Shown piece by piece: positions 56,802 through 64,000 of a stretch of DNA of 64,000 nt; position 1 is the stretch's first letter; every line of letters starts with the position of its first letter. The notes below the pieces were generated by a model. That model ran no database searches. It was not told the origin of the DNA and saw nothing but the letters and a program-made list of their open reading frames with translations. The position numbers and the translations under genes were made by a program. This DNA comes from Porphyrobacter sp. GTDB lineage: Bacteria; Pseudomonadota; Alphaproteobacteria; Sphingomonadales; Sphingomonadaceae. The stretch is from NCBI GenBank assembly GCA_027531395.1, contig JAPZRO010000004.1, forward strand, positions 620,001 through 684,000, in the 5' to 3' direction.

Positions 56802-58501
56802 GCGCGGCGGTGCTGCAAACGCTCGCCTGGACCGGCGCGCTGATCGCTCTGGTGCTGCTGCTGCGCCGTCCCGTCGCCCGCGCCTTCGGGCCGCAATATG
56901 CCTATGCGCTGTGGGCCTTGCCGGTGATCCGGCTGGTGCTCCCGCCGCTGACCCTGCCCGCATGGATGGCCCCCGCCGATCCGGTGCCGTCGCAGATTGC
57001 GGCGAGCCCCCCACCGGTCGAAGCCACGCGCGCCTCGCTCGCCGAGCCGCTCGCCTGGCAGGCCGAGAGCGTGCCTGCCTCCTTCAGTGTCGCAGCCCCG
57101 CCGCCGGCCGAACCGGCCTTCGATGTGCTTGCCCTCATCGACAGCCTGCCGCTGGTCGAGGCCCTGCTGCTGCTGTGGCTCGGCGGGGCGGGGGTGTTCC
57201 TGTGGCGGCGGTTTGCGGCCTATTTCGAGCTGCGCGAACAACTGCTGGCGGAAGCGCGCGAGGTCGGCAGCGCGCCGGGTCCGCTTGGGTCCATCCGGCT
57301 GGTCGAGACCCCCGGCACCGCCGCCCCGCTTGCCTTCGGGGTGCTCGATCCGGTGATCGCCCTGCCGCCCGGCTTCATGGCGCTGCATGACCGGCGCGCG
57401 CGCGATCTCGCGCTGGCGCACGAACTGGCCCATCACCGAGGGTTTGATCTGCTGGTCAATGTCCTGGTCCAGCCGCTGTTCGCGCTGCACTGGTTCACGC
57501 CGCTTGCCACCTATGGCTGGCTGGCGCTGCGGCGCGATCAGGAGGCGGCCTGCGATGCCCGTGTGATCGCCCGCAGCAGCGCCGAGGAGCGCGCCGCCTA
57601 TGCCCGCCTGATTGCCGGTTTTGCCGCCGGTCCGAACCTCGCACTTGCTGCGCCAATGGCGTGCCCGGTGCTCGGCGAGAAATCCATCATTGAACGATTG
57701 AGGAGCCTGACGATGTCGCACATTTCCCCCCGCCGCCGCATGGCCGGCCGCGCGCTGCTGGGCCTCGGCCTGCTCGCGCTGCCGCTGACCGCCACGATCA
57801 GCTACGCCGCCGCCGCTTCCGAGGACGTGCCGGCCGTGCCCGAGCCGCCCGCACCCCCGGCACCGCCCGCGCCCCCGTCGCCGCCCGAAGCGCCGGAACC
57901 GCCCGAGGCTCCGATGCCGCCCGAGGCGCCCCGCGTGCTCATCTTCAAGAGCACCGACGGGGACATCGAAATCGAAGGCGAGGGCGATGGCAATGTCGTC
58001 GTCACCGAGCGGGTCGAGCGCGGCGAGGATGGCAAGGAACGCAAGGTGCGGATCGTCCGCCGCCTCGCGCCGGGCCAGAGCGAGCTGAGCGAGGCCGAGC
58101 ACGCCGAAATGGAGGTCGCGCTGCGCGAGGGCCTGGCCGAGGCGGACAAGGCGCTCGCCGATCTTCCGCGCGTGATCCGCGAAGCCCGGATCGAAGCCGA
58201 TGCGGCCAGAGCCGAAGCGGGCCGCGCCCGCGCCGAAGCCCGCGCAGCCAGCCGGACCCGCGTGATGATGCTCAAGGAATGCACCTCGGCGATGGTTGGC
58301 GAGGCTGAGGTCACCACGGGCCGGGACGGCAGCCAGACCGTCATGGTCTGCCAGCCGCGCGTTGCCGCCTCGGCCCGCCTCGGGCTTGAGCAGGCGCGCG
58401 AGGAGATCGCCCGCGACAGGAGCATCCCCGAGGAAACCCGCAAGGAGGTGCTGCGCACCCTCGATGCGCAGATCGCCCGGTGGAAGGACAAGGAAGGCTG
58501 A
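56798..58501 (+). CDS. M56 (BlaR1-like) membrane metalloprotease with novel C-terminal domain
   Basis: A 567-residue BlaR1-type sensor protease. N-terminal membrane segments (TLAWTGALIALVLLLRRP, YALWALPVIRLVLPPL, VEALLLLWLGGAGVFLWRR), zincin motif LALAHELAHHRGFD (HExxH) and downstream Glu in RRDQEAACDARVI, then a fourth segment at about 312-330 (GRALLGLGLLALPLTATISYA). Residues about 335-375 are Pro/Glu-rich PP repeats, then an acidic and coiled-coil periplasmic domain (ARIEADAARAEAGRARAEARAA, two Cys). The penicillin-binding sensor of true BlaR1 is missing, so the stimulus is unknown. It probably cleaves BlaI. Confidence 0.88.
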   Translation: MSAAVLQTLAWTGALIALVLLLRRPVARAFGPQYAYALWALPVIRLVLPPLTLPAWMAPADPVPSQIAASPPPVEATRASLAEPLAWQAESVPASFSVAAPPPAEPAFDVLALIDSLPLVEALLLLWLGGAGVFLWRRFAAYFELREQLLAEAREVGSAPGPLGSIRLVETPGTAAPLAFGVLDPVIALPPGFMALHDRRARDLALAHELAHHRGFDLLVNVLVQPLFALHWFTPLATYGWLALRRDQEAACDARVIARSSAEERAAYARLIAGFAAGPNLALAAPMACPVLGEKSIIERLRSLTMSHISPRRRMAGRALLGLGLLALPLTATISYAAAASEDVPAVPEPPAPPAPPAPPSPPEAPEPPEAPMPPEAPRVLIFKSTDGDIEIEGEGDGNVVVTERVERGEDGKERKVRIVRRLAPGQSELSEAEHAEMEVALREGLAEADKALADLPRVIREARIEADAARAEAGRARAEARAASRTRVMMLKECTSAMVGEAEVTTGRDGSQTVMVCQPRVAASARLGLEQAREEIARDRSIPEETRKEVLRTLDAQIARWKDKEG

Positions 58502-58508
58502 GCCGGGG

Positions 58509-59027
58509 CTACTTGCCCTTGGCGACCGGCTTGGGCCGCGCGGGATATTTGCACCCGCGGCCCAGCCCCAGACCTTTGAGGAACCCGCGCCGCACCATTC
58601 CCGCAGTATAGGCGGCGCGCAGGGCGCGGTCATTGCTGGCCGCGCCCGTCACTTCGCGCAGGATCCCGCGGAACGGCAACATCCCGCCGACGATGCTCTG
58701 CCCGATCCGGCCCTCGCTCAGCCGGTCATTGCCGTCGTCATCGGCAATGTCGTAATCCGCGCCCAATACCTTATCGAGCTCGGCAATGTCGGCGACGATC
58801 GCGTTGCAGGTCTTGAGCCGCGCGGTCTCGTAGGGGTTCTCGACCGCGATCTTCAGCGCTTCGGGAATGTCGCGCGCGTCGATGTTGAGATCGCGCAGCG
58901 GGGTCTTGGCGACCTCGGCGGCGTCAGGCTCGGGCACCACCTGCGCGGCGGCGGGCAAGGGCGCGATCAGCGCCGCAGCGATCAGGAGCCTAGGCCCCTT
59001 CGAAGAATACCTCACAGGCTGTGTCAT
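58509..59027 (-). CDS. small secreted protein of unknown function
   Basis: A 172-residue protein with a signal sequence (GPRLLIAAALIAPLPAAAQ). The mature part has helical blocks LNIDARDIPEALKIAVENPYETARLKTCNAIVADIAELDKVLGADYDIADDDGNDRLSEGR and a basic C-terminus (GMVRRGFLKGLGLGRGCKYPARPKPVAKGK); two Cys. I do not recognise the family. The ATG at 59027 lies inside the end of the zinc-peptidase gene (38-bp overlap); GTG 59015 is an alternative. Probably co-transcribed with the peptidase. Confidence 0.65.
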   Translation of the reverse strand: MTQPVRYSSKGPRLLIAAALIAPLPAAAQVVPEPDAAEVAKTPLRDLNIDARDIPEALKIAVENPYETARLKTCNAIVADIAELDKVLGADYDIADDDGNDRLSEGRIGQSIVGGMLPFRGILREVTGAASNDRALRAAYTAGMVRRGFLKGLGLGRGCKYPARPKPVAKGK

Positions 59028-59859
59028 CCTTGCTCTCGAGGCCCAGACGCAGCGCCGCCATGCGCTGGCGGCTGCTGCCGTGGGTGAAACTTTCGGGGTT
59101 GATGCGCTGGCCCGCACCGCGTTGCAGGGTATCGTCCCCGATCGCGCTGGCGGCGGCGAGGCCTTCCTCCAGATCGCCCGGCTCGATCCGGTCGCGGTTG
59201 CGGCCCGCCCACATCCCGGCATAGCAATCGGCCTGCAATTCCATCGCCACCTGCAGCCGATTGGCAGCGGCCGGATTGCGCTGCTGTTCCTTGCGCACCT
59301 GATCGGACAGTCCGGTGAGGTTCTGGATGTGGTGGCCATATTCATGCGCGATCACATAGAGCCGCGCGAAGTCGCCGCCGGTGCCTGCCATCTGGGCGAG
59401 CTGGTCGTAGAAGCTGGTGTCGATATAGATGCCGCGGTCCGCCGGGCAGTAGAACGGCCCGACCGCCGAGGTCGCGCTGCCGCAGCCCTCGGTCGTCACG
59501 CGGCCATCGCGGTAGAGATCGAGGACCGGGCGCTGGAACGGGATGCCGGCGCGCTCGAAGGCGGCTTCCCAGGTGGAGTTGAGGCTGGCGAGCGCGGCGC
59601 AGGCCTCGCCCGCATAGGCATTGGCGCCGCAGACCTCCTCCTCGCTCATGTCGCTCGCGCTGCTGCCGCTGGCGGGGGCGGTCTGCTGCTGGACGCTTTC
59701 GACCATGCCGATGGTCTGCATCGGGTCGAGCCCGAACACCAGCGCGCCGACGAGGGCGATCAGGATCGTCCCGCAGCCGATTCCCCCGGCGCGCCGCATC
59801 CCGCCGCCGCCGCTTGAACGGACGTCGATATCCGAGCTGTCATAGGGTCCCAGCCGCAT
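58990..59859 (-). CDS. YpfJ-type neutral zinc metallopeptidase
   Basis: A 289-residue protein of the putative neutral zinc metallopeptidase family (E. coli YpfJ). Basic N-terminus and one transmembrane segment (GIGCGTILIALVGALVFGLDP, about 27-47), FYCPADRGIYIDTSFYDQL, zincin LYVIAHEYGHHIQNLTGLSDQ, downstream ligand region QVAMELQADCYAGMWAG, and RINPESFTHGSSRQRMAAL. The domain faces the periplasm. Role unknown in the family. Divergent from the 3-hydroxybutyrate dehydrogenase gene. Confidence 0.92.
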   Translation of the reverse strand: MRLGPYDSSDIDVRSSGGGGMRRAGGIGCGTILIALVGALVFGLDPMQTIGMVESVQQQTAPASGSSASDMSEEEVCGANAYAGEACAALASLNSTWEAAFERAGIPFQRPVLDLYRDGRVTTEGCGSATSAVGPFYCPADRGIYIDTSFYDQLAQMAGTGGDFARLYVIAHEYGHHIQNLTGLSDQVRKEQQRNPAAANRLQVAMELQADCYAGMWAGRNRDRIEPGDLEEGLAAASAIGDDTLQRGAGQRINPESFTHGSSRQRMAALRLGLESKDDTACEVFFEGA

Positions 59860-59953
59860 TCCGCATCCTCCCCCCGTTCAAATCGCTGGACAGCCGCTTG
59901 CGGCGCGGCAAAAGCGATATCCAAGCGCCACACAAGTGCAGGAGTTGTCGCCA

Positions 59954-60706
59954 ATGCTCAAGGAAAAGCGCGCTCTGGTGACCGGCTCGACGTCGGGAAT
60001 CGGGCTCGCGATCGCGCGTGCGCTGGCGGCGGAGGGGGCCGAAGTGGTGCTCAACGGGCTCGGCGAACCCGACGAAATCGCGCAGCTTTGTGCTGAACTT
60101 GGCGCGAGCTACAACGGCGCGAACCTGATGGACCCTGCCGCCATTGCCCGGATGATGGCCGAGATCGGCCCGGTCGACATTCTCGTCAACAATGCCGGGA
60201 TGCAGCACGTCGCCCCGGTCGAGGATTTCCCGCCCGAGAAGTGGGACGCGATCATCGCGCTCAACCTCTCGGCGGCGTTTCACACCACGAGGGCAGCAGT
60301 GCCGGGGATGAAGGCCAAGGGCTGGGGGCGGATCATCGCCACCGCCAGCGCCCATTCGCTGGTCGCCTCGCCCTACAAGAGCGCCTATGTCGCCGCCAAG
60401 CACGCCATGGCCGGCTTCACCAAGGCGATCGCGCTCGAACTCGCCACCCACGGCGTCACCGCCAACTGCATCTCGCCAGGCTATGTCTGGACCCCGCTGG
60501 TCGAGAACCAGATCCCCGACACCATGGCCGCGCGTGGGCTGACGCGCGAGCAGGTGATGAACGACGTGCTGCTCGCCAAGCAGCCGACCAAGAGCTTCGT
60601 TACCCCCGAGGATGTCGCGGCGATGGCGGTGTTTCTGTGCAGCGATGCGGCGCGCAACATCACCGGCGCGAATTACTCGATCGACGGGGGCTGGACCGCC
60701 GAATGA
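59954..60706 (+). CDS. bdhA: 3-hydroxybutyrate dehydrogenase
   Basis: A 250-residue SDR: KRALVTGSTSGIGLAIARAL, NNAGMQHVAPVEDFPPEKWDAIIALNLSAAFHTTRAA (the Q-H-V-A-P-x-E-x-F-P block is characteristic of D-3-hydroxybutyrate dehydrogenases), Ser in ATASAHSLVASPYKSAYVAAKHAMAG (Tyr/Lys), and TANCISPGYVWTPLVENQI. Interconverts 3-hydroxybutyrate and acetoacetate with NAD, thus using monomers released by phaZ. ATG 59954 follows AGGAG. Overlaps the next gene by 4 bp. Confidence 0.92.
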   Translation: MLKEKRALVTGSTSGIGLAIARALAAEGAEVVLNGLGEPDEIAQLCAELGASYNGANLMDPAAIARMMAEIGPVDILVNNAGMQHVAPVEDFPPEKWDAIIALNLSAAFHTTRAAVPGMKAKGWGRIIATASAHSLVASPYKSAYVAAKHAMAGFTKAIALELATHGVTANCISPGYVWTPLVENQIPDTMAARGLTREQVMNDVLLAKQPTKSFVTPEDVAAMAVFLCSDAARNITGANYSIDGGWTAE

Positions 60707-62208
60707 GCCTGACGCGCATCCGGCTGCTGGTAACCTTGCTGGCGAGCCTGATGCTGGCCGCCTGCGCGCGCGCGCCTGTCGCCAGCGCGCCGCCTCCTGA
60801 GCGCGACGCGATCGCGGCGCGGCTTTCGGCCGATATCGCGACGCTGGCGAGCGACGATTTCGCCGGGCGCAAGCCGGGCACGCCGGGCGAGGAGAAGACG
60901 CTCGCTTATCTCGAACAACGTTTTGCCGAGGTCGGGCTCTTGTCGGGCACAGGCGATCCCGGGTCCTACTGGCGGATGCCGGTCGATCTGACGGCGACGA
61001 CGCCGATCTCGGGCAAGCTGATCCTTGCGCGCGGGCGCAATGCGCTGGTGGTGCCGGACGAGGAGGGGGCGGTCTACACCCGCCGCCGCCGTGCGCTCGC
61101 AGCCGGCGGTCCGGCGACCGGCGTGCCGGTGGTGTTCGTCGGACGCGGGGAGGGGCCGGTCGCGCCCGAGACCGTGGCGGGCGCCGTGGTGGTGCTGATC
61201 GGGGCCGAGGGACGCGAGCCGGCGATCATGGCCGACTCCTATCGCGGCCGCGCGACCGCCGTGATCACCGTGGTGCCCGATGCCGCCGCTCTCGCCGCGG
61301 TGCGAACCTCGCGCGAGGCGGAACGCGTGCGGTTGCTGAGCGAGGAGGTCGATGCGCTCAGCGCCTATGTCACCGATCACGTGCTGGCGCAGGTGCTGGG
61401 CAAGGCCAACTGGGAACGGCTCAAGGAGCGCAGCACCGAGCCCGATTTCACGCCGATCGAGATCCAGCTGGCGATCAGCATCGAAGCCACCGCCGATCGC
61501 CGCGAATACACCAGCAGCAACCTTGTCGGCATGATCCCGGGCAGCGTGCCGGGATCGGGCGCGGTGCTGGTGCTGGCGCATTGGGACCATCTCGGCGAAT
61601 GCGGCGCGGCGGATGCAGCGGAGCGGATCTGCCACGGCGCGGTCGACAATGCGAGCGGCCTTGCGGTGATGCTCGAACTGGCGCGGCGGCTCAAGACCGG
61701 CCCGCCGCCCGACCGGGACATCTACTTCATGGCGACCAGCGCGGAAGAAGCCGGTCTGCTCGGCGTCCGTGCCTTCGCCAAGGCCCCGCCGGTGCCGCTC
61801 ACCAGCATCGTTGCCGCCTTCAACCTCGACATGCTCGCGTTGGCCCCCGCCGGCAGTCCTGTGGGCTTCATCGGCGAGGGCCGTACGCCGCTCGATCCGG
61901 TGATCCGCGAGGAAATCGCGCGCAGCGGGCGGACCACCGGCGACAAGGCGCTGGCGGAGAGCTTCCTCGCGCGGCAGGATGGCTGGGTGCTGCTCGAACG
62001 CGGTGTGCCTGCGGTGCTGCTGTCGAGCGCCTTCGGCAGCCGCGAGGTGCTCCAGCCCTTCCTCCAGAGCGGCTATCACCGCCCCTCGGACAAGGCTGAT
62101 GCGGTGGAGCTGGGCGGGGCGATCGACGATCTGCTGCTGCACGAGCGGCTGGTGCGGATTCTCGCCGATGCGGCGCGCTATCCCGTCGCCGCTGCCCCGC
62201 GCCCCTAG
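60703..62208 (+). CDS. M28 family aminopeptidase-like lipoprotein
   Basis: A 501-residue protein with lipoprotein signal (LLASLMLAACAR, Cys near 22), then an N-terminal region (LASDDFAGRKPGTPGEEKTLAYLEQRFAEVGL), a PA-like insert, and the M28 di-zinc peptidase core: His in LAHWDHLGE, Asp in GAVDNASGLAVMLELAR, Glu-Glu in SAEEAGLLGVRAF, Asp in FNLDML, His in GYHRPSDKADAVE. Cleaves peptides in the periplasm or at the outer membrane. The ATG overlaps the bdhA stop (ATGA). Confidence 0.9.
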   Translation: MSLTRIRLLVTLLASLMLAACARAPVASAPPPERDAIAARLSADIATLASDDFAGRKPGTPGEEKTLAYLEQRFAEVGLLSGTGDPGSYWRMPVDLTATTPISGKLILARGRNALVVPDEEGAVYTRRRRALAAGGPATGVPVVFVGRGEGPVAPETVAGAVVVLIGAEGREPAIMADSYRGRATAVITVVPDAAALAAVRTSREAERVRLLSEEVDALSAYVTDHVLAQVLGKANWERLKERSTEPDFTPIEIQLAISIEATADRREYTSSNLVGMIPGSVPGSGAVLVLAHWDHLGECGAADAAERICHGAVDNASGLAVMLELARRLKTGPPPDRDIYFMATSAEEAGLLGVRAFAKAPPVPLTSIVAAFNLDMLALAPAGSPVGFIGEGRTPLDPVIREEIARSGRTTGDKALAESFLARQDGWVLLERGVPAVLLSSAFGSREVLQPFLQSGYHRPSDKADAVELGGAIDDLLLHERLVRILADAARYPVAAAPRP

Positions 62209-63750
<1,542 letters not shown>

Positions 63751-63759
63751 GGCCTCGAA

Positions 63760-64000
63760 ATGACCCCCGCCGCTAGAATACAGGCGGCGATCGAGCTGCT
63801 CGACGCGATCATTCCCGCCGCGCGCTCCAAAGGCGCGCCGGCTGACCGCATCATCGCCGACTATTTCCGCGCTCGCCGCTATGCCGGTTCCAAGGACCGG
63901 CGCGCGGTCCGCGATCTGGTCTATCAGGCGATCCGCCTCTGTGGCCCCGTGCCCGAAAGCGGGCGCGCGGCGATGCTGGCGGTGGCGGGACAGGATGCGG
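63760..64000 (+). CDS. RsmB-like rRNA cytosine methyltransferase, N-terminal part (partial)
   Basis: 80 codons are present, running off the window. The sequence MTPAARIQAAIELLDAIIPA, IIADYFRARRYAGSKDRRAVRDLVYQAIR and CGPVPESGRAAMLAV fits the NusB-like N-terminal domain of RsmB/NOL1-NOP2-Sun family 16S rRNA m5C methyltransferases as seen in sphingomonads. The catalytic part lies beyond the window, so this call rests on the RNA-binding domain only. Confidence 0.7.
   Translation, partial: MTPAARIQAAIELLDAIIPAARSKGAPADRIIADYFRARRYAGSKDRRAVRDLVYQAIRLCGPVPESGRAAMLAVAGQDA

Overview
This is a GC-rich chromosomal window (about two thirds G+C) from an alphaproteobacterium. Gene content and protein sequences fit Sphingomonadales, most likely the Erythrobacteraceae (Erythrobacter/Porphyrobacter-like). 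Pointers are the rpsF-rpsR-rplI, bamD/recN/ligA and sdhCDA neighbourhoods, the many short-chain dehydrogenases and glutathione transferases, and the CCGTTCGCCCTGAGCTTGTCGAAGG-type interspersed repeats. I see no prophage, transposase, CRISPR array, rRNA or tRNA. Most of the window is ordinary chromosome; the unusual material is small-scale (regulatory palindromes, repeat insertions, fusions, degenerate paralogues).

Layout. 1-6.3 kb: a lipoprotein beta-propeller, a RimB-like aspartyl protease and RimK (S6-modifying ligase), secreted proteins, an SDR, and AMP nucleosidase. 6.4-7.7 kb: the ribosomal operon rpsF-rpsR-rplI (minus strand) with a terminator. 7.9-10.4 kb: DUF808 membrane protein, glutathione transferase, transglutaminase-like protease. 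10.4-14.3 kb: acyl-CoA synthetase, and an Mpl-like murein-peptide ligase divergent from an LD-carboxypeptidase (peptidoglycan recycling). 14.4-20 kb: fabD, a secreted beta-propeller, fabG, dnaN, a second GST. 20-25.7 kb: DUF2855 protein, D-aminoacylase-type amidohydrolase, then phaC-phaZ (polyhydroxyalkanoate synthesis and mobilisation) with a strong hairpin between them. 25.9-30.9 kb: two tandem PAS-GGDEF-EAL-PilZ proteins, the second with a degenerate EAL domain. 31-35 kb: lepA, then a repeat-rich island with a low-GC orphan membrane gene bracketed by a 38-bp inverted repeat, and an HTH protein. 35-45.9 kb: bamD, chrA, recN, a small secreted protein under an AT-rich promoter, two tandem lipoprotein hydrolases, ligA (carrying an in-frame palindromic repeat), a membrane-anchored FAH-family protein and a degenerate CinA. 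45.9-49.3 kb: a DGPF protein/ECF42-type sigma pair with a matching promoter, prmA, an SDR. 49.4-53.2 kb: sdhC-sdhD-sdhA (no sdhB follows) and a secreted C13 peptidase. 53.2-54.7 kb: thioesterase-tetR-thioesterase behind a perfect 19-bp palindrome. 54.7-59.9 kb: a phytase-like/cyclophilin fusion, BlaI/BlaR1 with an operator, a small secreted protein and a zinc peptidase. 60-64 kb: 3-hydroxybutyrate dehydrogenase, M28 peptidase, guaB, and the start of an RsmB-like gene.

How they connect. phaC, phaZ and the 3-hydroxybutyrate dehydrogenase form a storage-polymer cycle with fabD/fabG nearby. RimK and its classical substrate S6 are 5 kb apart. Three self-contained regulatory cassettes stand out, each with a visible cis-element: ECF42-DGPF, thioesterase-TetR-thioesterase, and BlaI-BlaR1. 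All functional calls come from reading motifs by eye; no database search was possible.
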